The translations under genes and the position numbers were made by a program. The notes beneath the pieces were generated by a model. That model was not told the origin of the DNA and ran no database searches. It saw nothing but the letters and a program-made list of their open reading frames with translations. Positions 45,521 to 57,258 of a stretch of 60,000 nt of DNA are shown one piece after another; the stretch's first letter is position 1; every line of letters begins with the position of its first letter. Source of the DNA: Cryptomeria japonica (Eukaryota; Streptophyta; Pinopsida; Cupressales; Cupressaceae); contig NC_081405.1 of NCBI RefSeq assembly GCF_030272615.1, positions 575,533,752-575,593,751 on the forward strand. The letters run 5' to 3'.

Positions 45521-46207
45521 CTAAAACACATTACAATGACATAGACTAACTCTTTCCATCCAGCTGCTGACCACATTTCTTGAAATTCTGAAGGTATTGA
45601 TAGCAAATGGGGTCTCGTCCTCTTCTGTCAATTTTCCCTTTTCAGCCTTATGAATGGCCAAATTCCACCCATTGTACACGATGTCCATCTTTGTATACTC
45701 TTCCTCTAGTTTCTCAAAAGAAAAAGGAACATTAGATTCAAAACCTAGACCAAAAACCTCTTGGATGGTGGCTACTGAGATATGGATGAAAGCATCACCA
45801 TTTGGTAACTGAATACATCTTATTGTAGCATTGTAAGCCCTAGCCAATGTTTTCATCAATTGGACATTCACAAGGACATTAGGGACTACAAGCTTACCCA
45901 ATCCAGTCCTCCATGGGTTTGAAATTGGGGCTGACTTATTTCTCCTTGTATAATGATACAAGAACAATTCGTGACCTCTGATCTTGGTCCATACATCACC
46001 AATTTCTTTGAAATCATCCTCTAACTAGTCACAGATGGTTAGGTTAACCTTTCATCTCTGGGATTTGGCTCTTGGTGAGCTCATTTGATCAATCATATCA
46101 TAGTTCAACTTTCATTTCAGTGCACCTTCTCCCCCTTTAGATTTCTTAGAAGCGCTTTCAGAGACTTCTCTAACCTTCCTCTTTCCCTTCGAACTAGAAC
46201 CCTCCAT
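45521..46207 (-). pseudogene. Gag-like ORF related to 33020-36415
   Basis: The ATG is at 46207 on the minus strand, with a basic Ser/Lys start (MEGSSSKGKRKVREV). Three in-frame stops follow in the first 90 codons, then an open stretch to 45521: KLVVPNVLVNVQLMKTLARA, then IQLPNGDAFIHISVATIQEV and further residues. This block aligns by eye with about 33350-33600 of the long ORF. It has the hydrophobic LPNGDAxxxxSxxxIxEVFG pattern known from gag-like ORFs of large plant retroelements. It ends early with no coiled-coil part. Function unknown; broken. Confidence 0.6.
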
Positions 46208-46519
46208 ATTTGAACCTTTCAAGCTTTCTGTAGTTTGATTATTTGTAGTTTAATTTTGCTTCAATCTCTCAGTTAGCTTCAAACTGTTATGCAAAATCCT
46301 TGTACCGACTCTTCATATATGGATTTGATGGATTAAAAGGATTTACTCAATTGAAATCCTACTATGATTTGCCTCGTACAAACACCAATCTACTTGTTCT
46401 GTGCATTTAATAATGGCAGGTCAATCCATTTGTAATCAGATTCTACAACGGCTAATCAGCATAACCTTTTCCTATAAGTCAATCATTTGGCACCACCCAT
46501 CCTTCAGTTGGCATAGGTC

Positions 46520-47700
46520 TCACTGATCAGTTTGCCTCCTCGCTAGGTTCTACTTTCACCTTTACATCACATCGGCGTAGGTCATTCCAATGTACCCTCC
46601 TTTATTCCTTTGTGGCATTCTGCCCGTTAGGTTTTCGTATAGCTCAAAATATGTTCCTTTGATAGTGAAAGGTTATTTCGATAAATCCTCCTTAGTAATA
46701 CATATCTCATTCATTACATCGGGCCACTTTATCAGGTATCGGGACAACTTATTTTACATTTCCCCGATGACCCGATGACATTTACTTCATGCTTGTGCTT
46801 CCTTTTTACTTCTCCGGTCTATCGAGATATGATTTCCTGATGAAACCTCCCTCTTGATCATCGTGTTGCAAAGCTTATTCGGTGTCGGGACAACCCTTTC
46901 TATGTTTCTTCGATGACCTGATGACATCGGGCTGCAACCTTTTTCTTTTCATATCCATCGGCTTATGCTCCGCCAATGAGGTCTCCTTCCAAATAACCAC
47001 TTCATATTCCTCATCGAGTATCGGCATAGCGGAAAATGTCTTCCTCCGAAGGGCCGATGTCATCTCGATGACTTTACCTTGTCACTCTTTTAGTCACTTA
47101 CTTCAGTGTAGGCAATCTTGATGAAACCTCATTTCCATCCATCATGATATCTACCTTATCGGGCATCGGGGTATCTTTTTCTTATGCTGTCTGATATCCC
47201 GATGATTTCAAAACATCGGCTCCACATTCTCCTTAGTTGGTGTAAGTCATACCGATAACCTCCTCCTCTGTGCTCGGCTTTGTCTTTCTTATCGGGTATG
47301 GGCATAACCCAAAACTCCTTTCACTGATAGTTTGAGTTATCCTGATGGCTTACTATTCCCACCTTTTGCTATTGCTTCATCAGAATAAGTCATGCCGATG
47401 ACACCACCTTTTCTATCTAGCCCATCAGGTATTGGGGTAGCATGAAATATCATTTTCTGACAACTCGATGATATTTACTGTCTACTTCACATTCTCTTTC
47501 ATTGGTGTAGGTTATACTGATTACCTCATCGGCTATCGGCACAACATTTTTCTCATGCCTCTGATAGTGAATGTTATGCAAATGAAAACCTTCTTCTAAA
47601 ATTCCTTTTGGTTCTCCTCTGAAGTGATCAGTCTAGGTCATTCCGATAAGTTCTCTCATTGTTTATGCCAGTCAGGCTTATCGGGGTAACTTACACTAAT
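46520..47700 (-). repeat. ATCGG-rich degenerate tandem array upstream of the gag-like ORF
   Basis: Words of the type TATCGGGYATCGGGRYAAC recur at about 46737, 46880, 47015, 47160, 47299, 47425, 47530 and 47678 (spacing 105-148 bp, about 140 typical). Each is followed by a CCGATGA word and then GGTGTAGGTCATACCGATGA-like text. It lies upstream of the gag-like ATG in transcription sense, as the TGCGAGC array does for 33020-36415. The density of CG dinucleotides is unusual in this AT-rich window. Confidence 0.7.
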
Positions 47701-49335
47701 AGTTCAAACTTGATAACTATGCAAATTAAGCTCCTCTTCATATATCACTTGCACTCGTAACCTTTTATGGAAACTCTGCATGTGCTAATAGATGACAAAG
47801 ACTATCACATAGGCTCAGAGAATTCCTTAAAAGGTTCCCAATGTTGTCATGCTGAGATTTCCTCATGTAGTTCCTACTCAATGCCAACCTTTAGCATGCC
47901 CTAGCGGTGCTTGTCCAATTCTGAAAAATGAGGTTACAGAGGGATTTTTTCTGATACTGCAACACATATCCTGCACATACAATCCAACAATAAATGCTCT
48001 TATGATGAAAATGTATATATAAAACATCAAATAAATAGCAGAGAATATTTTGCAAAAATATGTCCTAACACACTTTACCAAATATATGTGAGATATACTT
48101 AGGAATTATAGAAATTTCGAGAGATGAACATATTAAACTTTTGGAAATAGAAAATTTAGAGGAGGATTGATTATTTGTGCTAGAAATTATGAGAAGAGAT
48201 TCTAAAAATCTTCTTTTGCCCATATCTCAATTTGTGGCATTAGGATATCTGTAGTTGTCTATTTGTGATAATTTACTTCAATTATTCATACTTTTACTAT
48301 AATTTTGTGATTATATTTCCAAGTCAACTAAGAAAGAGGACAATTAATAATAACTAGTTGAATCCAATCAAAATCTTAGGTCTTTCCCCATTGGGATTGA
48401 ACCTAGTTCTATTGGGTTCAATTCTCTTTCAATGTAGTGGGTTAATTTGGACTATTAGTTGTTTTATTATCTTAATTGATCTTGATTCCAAATTACACCA
48501 TTATAACTCTATATTTTACTTATCCTCTATTTATTGTTCTCCGCGCTTGATCTTTTATTTTTGGAGATCAGATACCTTGATATTTTTTTAAAAAAATTGA
48601 ACAATTAAGTCAACCAACCCCTCCCATAAATAATTCCTGAGAAAATAATTAATAATTAATTTTAATTATCCCTTTATTTATTACTCTTTATATTATGAAC
48701 CGATTCCCATGAATCATCTCACATAATCATCTCTTTACATGATATTATTGTATATTCATGTTATTATAAGCTACATATTTATAAAGCTAATGCCATATAA
48801 TATTTGAAGTAGACAAATAATATATTACATTTCTTAATTATGTTAGAAGTTGAAGAGTTATTTGATATTTGAATTAGATAGTCATTTTCATGATATGTAC
48901 ATTTTGATTGAATGAAACAAATTTTGCATTGAATATATATGAATTTTTATATTTACGTTTATTTCATTTATCAATATTTTATAAATTTTGAATTATATTT
49001 ATGGTCTTCACATTAATAAAAAAAATTTATAGTAAACAAACAAATGTATAGTATTAGCATATTTATTGTGATTTTAAATTATTTATTTTCTACATACAAT
49101 TTCTAAATTTATTAGAAATGTATATTACCAAATTTAAATAAGTTTATTTCATTAAAATCAAGGTTTATGTTGTGTATTAACAACATTTTCAAAATTTTGA
49201 TCAAAAATTAATTTTCTCGAATATGCTCAAATCTCAAGTACATTTCAATGTTCATGGATGGCAACGACATGGTAAGAGTAGATTTACTTCAAATTAGATT
49301 GTTATTTCATAGATGAAAATTTGTATGCTTTTTAC

Positions 49336-49612
49336 AAGAATGCTTGTATTCGAATCTATAAGTTTGTAGATGTCAATTGTTCTCAACATAAGAAATAAAT
49401 TAAACGGTTCTTTTCATACCGTGTCACCAAGTTGAGGGAAGAATAAAGAGAGAAAATATTAGAAATGTCAAACAAACTAAATATCTACATCTATCAAACT
49501 TATTTTACTTACCCAAAATTTAATATTTATTGTTAACTATCGTCTTTGACTACCTAGATTAATTCATATTTGGTAATATGATGAATTGATCTAGGTAACG
49601 TTCTATGAAAGC
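49336..49612. mobile_element. About 275-bp insertion in copy B
   Basis: Copy A passes directly from GCTTTTTACAA to TTTTCTTTTACTG near 5000-5020. Copy B has about 275 extra bases between the same phrases, with CAA repeated at the junctions and weak inverted similarity at the ends. It may be a small MITE. Confidence 0.35.
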
Positions 49613-49726
49613 AACAATTTTGTTTTACTGAACTAACTGAGTTTCTTAAACCCTAACTATTAGATGTTGCCATACACTCTTAATATTCATGTCCATTAAT
49701 TCGCAACTCATAACATATTGGTATGA

Positions 49727-49736
49727 TATATATAAA
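49727..49736 (+). promoter_or_regulatory. Conserved TATA box of the RING pseudogene
   Basis: TATATATAAAG is kept with the same surroundings as at 5137-5146, including GTCCATT.ATTCGCAAC upstream and CATTCATTATTACTCAACTA downstream. Confidence 0.6.
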
Positions 49737-49808
49737 GGAGTGTAAGATCAACATCATTCATTATTACTCAACTATTTCAAATTTCAAGTCCTTAAATCAG
49801 TTAATAAA

Positions 49809-49948
49809 ATGGCACAGCAAAGAGAGGCAGATGAACTCGTGAATGGAAAAGAAGGAGAGGATGATAATGGTCTTTTCATTATAGCACAAGCTACTAGACG
49901 ACGCTTTCCATCATCTGCATAGGGTTGGAGCGACAGGCAGTGTTTAAA
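49809..49948 (+). pseudogene. Truncated RING-H2 gene copy
   Basis: The ATG and about 46 codons match the start of the gene at 5203 (DDNGLFIIAQA, RRRFPSS), with an in-frame TAG replacing the Glu of LPEGW. Similarity stops at CAGTGTTTAAA; the whole RING domain is absent. With its TATA box intact the locus might still be transcribed, but it cannot encode a ligase. Confidence 0.85.
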
Positions 49949-49954
49949 GGATTT

Positions 49955-50290
49955 CTTTAGGGTCATATCACAAATTTTTATTTTCCACTATTTATTGATA
50001 TAAATCTAGTGATCCTAATTGTATTACATGCTTAGGTAAAATATAACTACAATATGTGACACTCGTGAAGGTTGAAAATGATTTTGGATTGTTCATTTGA
50101 ATCAAAATCAATGCTTGAAAACTAATTTTGGGCCTCTTAAGCATTATAGAAATTTGGTATATTGTATCTCACATAATACAATGAGGGATGATAAGACTAT
50201 ATTTTAAATTAATAGTAGAAATTAAATATTAAAAAATGTCTTTCAACCTTCACATTTCTATCGATAAACTATTTTTTATAATGTAAATAT
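49955..50290 (+). repeat. Dispersed repeat, second copy
   Basis: Matches 17770-18120 in the same orientation (AAACTAATTTTG, TATCTCACATAATA, AAATTAAATAT). It starts where the RING pseudogene ends, so its insertion or a recombination at its edge may have caused the truncation. Confidence 0.5.
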
Positions 50291-50982
50291 TGATGGAACG
50301 CACATAGTTGTAGATGCCAAAACCCACACAAACATGGCCAATAGAGGTTGCACACTTTTTGTGTTGCAGGAGTTTTCAATTCTTAAGAATAATACTAATT
50401 AAACACTCAAATACTCACCCACACACATGACAACATCTTTGATAAGTAGCACAATCCAAATAATCTCATGTAGAAAACACATAGTTCAAGAGAGAATTCA
50501 TATTTGGAAGAGAAATATTTAAATTTTTTGTCAAAGTATTATATATATTATCATTGCTATAGCCTACACATTTGTTTCAAAATGCAAGGTAAAACGTTGA
50601 GATTCACTATTCTCCTTTCTACCTCCTAACCTCATGTGCTCTTCTAATATCTCTCTTACTATCTTTTGTATATGTTGGGTTGTCTATTTTTTGTCTTTTC
50701 CCTATAGTCTTTTCTTCTTCTCTCTAAATACTACTCTCTCTTATCTTTCCTTGTATTTTTTGTTCTATCTTCAGAAAAAGAATAAATCCAAAAAATATTG
50801 CCTAAACTACTACAACCTCCAAAAAAATCCCTCACAAGTGCTTTCCATTTGATTTTCCAATCTTAAAACTCCTGCTCAGACTTTTTATTTTTGCATTTCT
50901 CCTAATTATAGTTTATTTATGATCATGTACGGATGCTTTTGCAACTTGTAAAATGAAAAAATAAATTAGATGTTAAAAGAAA
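50291..50982. other. Intergenic stretch
   Basis: Pyrimidine- and A-rich, with no recognisable gene or repeat. Confidence 0.4.
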
Positions 50983-51130
50983 GCTCCTATGGCATGGTGG
51001 CAGGTGAAGGGGCAACAAAAAAAAGTCCTAGGTTATGATGCCCTTGCATCAATCTACGTAGGTATAAATGTTTGTGACCCCTTTCTCATTGAGTACAATC
51101 CTTTGATGTCACAAGTCAAAATGAGTTGAT
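50983..51130 (+). mobile_element. Possible tRNA-derived SINE
   Basis: TGGCATGGTGG (50990-51000) fits the pol III A box (TGGCNNAGTGG), and GGTTATGATGCC (51031-51042) is close to the B box (GGTTCGANNCC), with tRNA-like spacing of about 40 bp. A T-run follows near 51131. No target duplication was identified. Confidence 0.4.
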
Positions 51131-51229
51131 GCAAGGAATTTTTTTTATTGAAGTTATTACATTGTCATTGCAAGATGATCATGTAGTTGCTTTAAATAAA
51201 CAATCTTGTTGCTACTAGTTAACTAAAAG

Positions 51230-51618
51230 GACTCCAACTCCACTAGTCTTAACCATGTAGTATCCTCTACTAGTCTACTTTGTCCATTTCACCAAATATT
51301 CACTATATTCCTTTCCCCTATTATTCTTAACCAGTCTTACATATAAAATTCTCTCAACCTCCTCAAGTTCTCACTCTAATAATCATTCGATTCATTTCTT
51401 TGGTGACATGTCCTCCTCTTTTTCTCGATGTTGTGGTGTATCTACTTCATAGTAAATATATAAATTAGAAACATAAAAAAATTAGAGAGATATTTAGAGA
51501 CCTGTAGGTAGGTCCAACCCATAAGAATTAGATGAAAACTTCTTGATGATCTTACATGGTTTAATCTTCTTCCACTTGAGCTTATAGTAGGTATAATTAG
51601 GAAATCCTTCATTTAGTA
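51230..51618 (-). pseudogene. Chromodomain Ty3/gypsy pol, C-terminal part (beyond the nested copia)
   Basis: Minus strand: the integrase C-terminal segment KLKWKKIKPCKIIKKFSSNS (about 51585-51520), then a chromodomain-like VERILYVRL and RGKEYSEYLVKW (about 51375-51270). This is the order in plant chromoviruses, whose chromodomain guides integration. Stops occur between the blocks. It continues the frame that is interrupted at 58312 by the copia insertion. Confidence 0.7.
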
Positions 51619-52671
51619 TGTAGGTCCCGGGGACAACTGAGAGGGGGGGGGTGAATCAGTTGTCTAATAAATTCAAACCAAAATCTTAATAACCAACTTA
51701 TTGCTTAATACTGGTAAGACAGTTAATTGTGTTGGTAAACAGTGTTAATAGGAAATGTTGTACCGGTAAGAATTAATGCATGAAACATAAGCACAAAGTC
51801 AACCACAACACATGACACAAATATTTGTACGTGGAAACCCTGTAAGGGGAAAAACCAAGGTGGGAAACCCTACCCACAATCAGATGATACTACTGCAGAT
51901 AGTAAGTGTACAAGAGGGGTCTGCACATGCAGAAAGGCCAACAGCCTAGAGCTCATTGCTCAAACAAAAATGGGAGTCACACTGACTACAGATGGATGGT
52001 TAAATCCAATGAGAATGTACTGCACAAAATAGCATCTTCATATGCTGGATTCAGTACCAGTGTAATGCTGATATGCTTCTACAAAAACCTAGCTTCACCT
52101 TCAAATGATGTCTTCATGTATATCTCTACTTAATCTCACATATACCTTCTTATAATTCTTTTTCGCATTCCACACTTGATCTTAAAAATCAGATCTTACA
52201 TTTATACCATACCCTAAGACCAATTTTAGTAGGTCGGCTCTACAAGATATTACAATAAAAACATTTTACAAACAATACAATATCTAATGCAATAACTGAT
52301 TGAACATGTCAGCTTAATGCATTTACAACAATAATAAATCATCTCCTTAGCGTGCCATGCTGATCTGAAAAAGATAAACCTGCCGGTGTAACCCTAGATA
52401 TCCTGGACCTATTTGCCAGTGAAAGCAAATATGCAAATAAGAATATACCAGTGATATTACTTCAAGGAAAAGTGTCCACATCATGTCTTCGACATTACCA
52501 AGTGTCTTCCATGTCAGTGCAGGTACCGGTGAACATTATATCTTGTCGGTTAACCATATACCCGTGATTGTTGAACAATTTACTAATTGCCGGTGAATGT
52601 TGTTGGATCTCCAAAGTAGGTGTGTTAGCAGGTGTTGACATCAATGACAAAACCATACCAAAATACCAACA
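51619..52671 (-). repeat. 3' LTR of the copia element
   Basis: 1,053 bp. On the plus strand it starts TGTAGGTCCC and ends ATACCAACA. It contains a run of nine G at about 51642 and several CCGG sites that vary between the LTRs. Confidence 0.95.
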
Positions 52672-52683
52672 ATCTCCCCCTTT
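52672..52683 (-). promoter_or_regulatory. Polypurine tract of the copia element
   Basis: Plus-strand ATCTCCCCCTTT, reading AAAGGGGGAGAT on the coding strand, directly before the 3' LTR. Confidence 0.85.
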
Positions 52684-53082
52684 GGCATTGATGGCAACAC
52701 AAGATGGAAAAACCATCAACGTGTCAAAATAGAAATGCCAAGTACAAAAACCAACAATCTCCATTTCTCCCCCTGGGAGTAACATGTGTTTATGCAAAGA
52801 TTTATTTTCAATACCAATCTCTCCTCAAAAAGATAATGCATTTTTCATATATCTCTCCCCAATTTTTTTCCATATATCTCTCCCCCTTTGACATCAAATG
52901 CCAAAGTCACAAAAAAAAGTCATGTTCATACAAAATACCAACCAATTCAATATACCAACTACTCCCTCTGAGAAGTAGCTTCCTCATCAAATATCGGAAT
53001 AAAAGATTTGTTCATTTAATTCTGTCAGTTGATGACAATCATCAACTGTCTAAGTCTCTACCGGTGGAGGTAGGACTCCTAG

Positions 53083-56000
53083 CTAATCTCTGAGATACTC
53101 AAAAGTTTCCTTAGGCAAAGGTTTTGTAAAAATATCTGCAAGTTGTTCTTTAGTATTCACATAAACCAGTTTTATTTCTTTTTCTTCAACTTTTTCCCTT
53201 AGAAAATTCAATTTGATAGAAACATGTTTTGTTTTAGAATGTAATACTGGATTCTTAGATATATCAATTGCTACAGTGTTATCACAATATATAGTAATAG
53301 GTTCCTTGCATTTTACCTTTATGTCTTTCAACATTTGCTTAAGCCAAAGTACCTATGTACAGTTTGTTACTGCTGCAACATATTCTGACTCTGCTGTTGA
53401 TAAAGATGTACAACTCTGTTTCTTACTTAACCAAGAAACTAATCTCTTTCCAAGAAAGAATGCTCCTCTAGTGGTGCTCTTTCTATCATCCACATCTCCT
53501 GCCCAATTTGTGTTTGTGTATGCATATAGATCAAAATTTTCATCTTTAGGATACCATAATCCAAGATTTGTTGTGCCTTGTAAGTACCGAAAAGTCCTTT
53601 TTACTACTGATTCATGATTTTCCTTGGGATTACTCTGAAATCTAGAAACTATACATACTGCATTCATAATATCAGGTCTGGTTTGTGTCAAATATAGTAA
53701 ACCTCCTATCAAAGATTTGTATCTAGTTGGATTAACAGGTGTAGATTCATCCCTTTGAGATAATTTGTCATTTGTAGTCATAGGTGTGCTTACCGGTTTA
53801 GAGTTCTCCATCCCAAATTTCTTGAGTAGTTCTTTCAAGTACTTAGATTGACTCAAAAATATGCCTTTATCAGTCTGTAAAATCTGCAATCCTAAAAAGA
53901 ATTTTATTTCTCCAATCATAGACATTTCAAATTCATGCTACATTTTAAGAGAAAATTCTTTGCATAATCCATCTTCTCCTCCAAAGATTATATCATCAAC
54001 AAATACTTCCATAATCAAAATTTCATCATTAGTTACTTTGTAGTATAAATTGCTATCTGCATTTCCTTTAGTAAAACCAATTTTTAAGAGATACTTATCC
54101 AATCTTGCATACTAGGCTCTTGGAGCTTATTTTAGTCCATACAAAGCTTTTCTTAATCTGCAAGCCATATCATTGTTATCTGTCAAAGAAAATCCATCAG
54201 GTTGTTCAATATAAACTTCTTCTTCAAGATCTCTATTAAAAAATGCACATTTAATATCCATTTGATAAACTTTGTAATCCTTGTGAGCTGCAAAGGCTAA
54301 GAATAACCTAACTGCTTCAATTCTGGCTACCGGTGCAAAGGTTTCATTTTAATCAACTCCTTCTTTCTGAGAATATCCCTTACACACTAGTCTTGCTTTA
54401 TTCCTGACAACCTTACCATCTTCATTGAGTTTGTTTCTAAATACCCATTTGGTTCCAATTACATTTTTATTTTCACACCGGGGAACTAATGTCCAAGTAT
54501 TATTTTTCCCAATTTGTCCCAATTCTTCTTCCATAGCTTTAATCCAAAATTTATCTTCACATGCCTCATTGATAGATAATGGCTCAATTTCAGAAATAAG
54601 ACATACCTCTTCATTTGCCAATCTTCCTCTTGTCTTGACTCCTTTAAATTTGCTTCCAATTATCTGATCTTCAAAATGATTCAGTCTTACATACCGGGGT
54701 GTCTTAGTCTGTTGTTGTTCTTCAATTACTGTGGTATCCTCTGATGATACTGGAGTAACTGGGTCATCATTCTGTACCGGTGGATTTACTATTGGTTCAT
54801 TTGTCATAATTTCTGTTACCGGTTCAAAGTCTATATACCTTGAAGTTCCTCTGAATTGTTCATCAATCTTTACATTTGTACTCTCAACAATTTTCTGTAA
54901 TCTTTTATTAAAACATCTATAAGCTTTAATCTTAGATGAATAACCAAGAAATATTCCTTCATCACTTCTAGGATCAAACTTGCCAATATACTCATCTCTT
55001 CTAATATAACATTTACTTCCAAAAATTCTGAAATACTTAAGAGTAGGAGTATTACCAAACCATAGTTCATGAGGGGTCTTACTGGTTTCACCTTTGATGT
55101 GAACTTTGTTGAATGTATAGACAGCAGTGCTTACTGCCTCTCTCCAGTACACATGTGGTAGATTTGCTTCTGATAACATACTTCTTGCTGCATCCAAAAT
55201 AGTTCTATTTTTCCTTTCAACAACTCCATTCTGTTGTGGTGTCTGAGGTGCTAATAACTGTCTTTTGATTCCATTCACTTCACAAAATGTATTAAAATAT
55301 CTAGATGTGAATTCTCCTCCTTGATTAGATCTTAAACATTTAATTTTTGTACCGGTTTCATTTTCAACCATTGCTTTGAATAGTTTGAACTTCCCAAGTG
55401 CTTATGATTTTTCTTTGAGAAAAGTAACCCAACACATTCTAGAATAATCATCAATAATTAGCATGAAATATCTATCACCTTGTAAGCTTTTAGTTCTAGC
55501 TGGACCACATAAATTAGTGTGAATTAAATCAAGAGCATTATTGGATTTTTCTGGAATACTTTTGAAACTAGCCCTAACCTATTTTCCAAATTGACATTCC
55601 TTGCAAATTGTATTCTGAGGTTTCACAATTTTAGGTAGATCTCTAACTGCCTTAGAAGTACTGATTTTTACCATGCAATCAAAATTTACATGACATAGTC
55701 TTTTATGCCATAGCAAACTTTCATCTATATGACCAATTAAGCATGCCTTTTCACTGCAATTTAAATGAAAGATATTACCTCTAGTCTGATTACCAGTTGC
55801 AATTTCCAAACCAGTTCTATTCATGATTTTGCATTTTCCATTTTTAAATTGTAACTGAAAACCTTTCTCAACTAATTGACCAACACTTAAAAGATTATGT
55901 TTTAATCATTCAACATAGTAAACATTGTCAGTGTTATGTTTACCATCAAGAGATATTGAACCCTTACCTTTGATTGAACAAGCTTTGTCATCTCCGAATC

Positions 56001-57201
56001 TTACTAAACCTCCATTGTATTCTTGAAGTTCAAGAATTTACCTTTGTCTCCAGTCATGTGATGTGAGCATCTAGAGCCAATAATCCATTCATCCTTTGAT
56101 TCAACTTTAGCTGCTAGGGCTTGTTCTACTAGTGGAGCAATAGGTACCGGTTGATCTTCTATTATAGCAACAAAGACCCATCCGTTGTCTGCTAGATCCT
56201 CATCAGAATCATTAGTCACACCTTCATCAACAATGTAATAGGATTTATCTTTGTTTTTCTTAAATCTGTATCTCTGATATTTAGGATTAGGTTTGTATGT
56301 TCTTCTAGCTTCTTCGCTTAGTCTAGCATGTCTATCAGGGCATCTTGAAGCCATATGACCAATCTTATTGCAATTGAAACATTTAAAGGGTGCTTTACCT
56401 TCATACTTACTTCCAATTGGACCTTTTGGCATTTTTCTTGCAAATAGTGCTTGAAGTTCTTCAAGCTCTTCATTCTCCTTTCTGGTTTCTTCAAGTTCTC
56501 TTGCATAAAAGGCTCTCCAGTTTGATTTGTCAAAAGATGGAGCAGATGATGTTGATGCTTTGAAGGCCAAATCAGTTTTTATAGCAATAGGACCAAATTC
56601 CTCTATTTCAAAAAGCTGAAAGTTTTCCAATTAATGTATCCCTAGTTACTGATGTATTAGGCATTGTTCTCAACTCATTAATAGCAGTAACCTTCATTTT
56701 ATATGCCGGTGGCAAACCTCTTAAGCTTTTTGAAACAATCTCATCTTCACTCAAGGTTCCTCCACAACATTTGATACCTAAAACAATTTCATTTACTCTT
56801 TCCATAAAAGAAGAAATTCTTTCATCTTCTTCCATTTTTAGATGTTCAAACCTGACTCGGAAGCTTTCAAGTTTTGCAATTATGACTATGGAATCACCTT
56901 CATTCAGTGTTTCCAAATGATCCCAAATAGCTTTTGTAGTAGATCTATCTGATAATCCCATGATTTGTTGATCTGATAATGCGCTCAAAAGTGCTTCTCT
57001 TGCTTTGCAATCATTTTCTTTATCTTTACCTAGAGTAATAGGAGCAGGCTGACCAGCTACAGCAGCAGTATAACCATTCTTAGTAACTTCCCAGATGTCT
57101 TTACCAATGCAATTAAGATGTGTCTCCATTCTGATTTTCCATAGTCCATAGTTGGTCCCATCAAGTTTAGGACTATCCTTCCTGAAATAATTAGTAGACA
57201 T
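53083..57201 (-). pseudogene. Ty1/copia gag-pol polyprotein, broken
   Basis: Domains in order on the minus strand: gag (57201-56608), frame change into the zinc knuckle CFNCNKIGHMASRC (56381-56340), protease (SHHMTGDKGKF, about 56080-56040), gag-pre-integrase (55824-55579), integrase (about 55560-54950), RT (about 54540-53700, catalytic FVDDIIFG) and RNase H (TAESEYVAA, about 53380; ending near 53083). The protease triad DSG reads GSR (56078-56070). The first two integrase catalytic Asp are Asn (HTNLCGP and LRSNQGGEF); the Glu in VVERKNR remains. Stops occur after YYVE, FGK, YGLK and NCT, among others, several as CAG to TAG. It is unable to transpose alone. Confidence 0.9.
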
Positions 57202-57244
57202 TGGATCTCCTCAAGTTGTTAAACTTCTACAAAAGAGGACCAAT

Positions 57245-57256
57245 GCTCTGATACCA
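57245..57256 (-). promoter_or_regulatory. Primer-binding site of the copia element
   Basis: Plus-strand GCTCTGATACCA, that is TGGTATCAGAGC on the coding strand, two bases from the 5' LTR end; complementary to initiator Met tRNA. Confidence 0.95.
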
Positions 57257-57258
57257 AT

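Larger units (their letters stand above)
44161..48507 (-). mobile_element. 4.3 kb insertion carrying a gag-like ORF
   Basis: Defined by the empty site near 3220 in copy A. TCTATA stands at both junctions (44155-44160 and 48508-48513; seven of nine bases if extended). Near the ends are inverted TGTAATTT words (44165 and the complement ending at 48497), as TG...CA retroelement ends would give. It contains a minus-strand gag-like ORF, and upstream of that ORF an ATCGG-rich degenerate repeat. No RT or integrase is seen. Class uncertain: non-autonomous retroelement more likely than DNA transposon. Confidence 0.6.
42733..49948 (+). repeat. Segmental duplication, copy B (interrupted)
   Basis: Homologous to 2009-5340 in the same orientation, in two parts: 42733-44160 and about 48508-49948. 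The gap is a 4.3 kb insertion. Copy B also has an internal 236-bp tandem duplication (42744-43215) and an extra segment of about 275 bp near 49336-49612. It ends inside codon 50 or so of the RING gene, where a dispersed repeat begins. Confidence 0.8.

Noticed and set aside
53213-54922. Plus-strand frames opposite the copia pol
   Set aside because: They are shadows of the minus-strand pol coding sequence.
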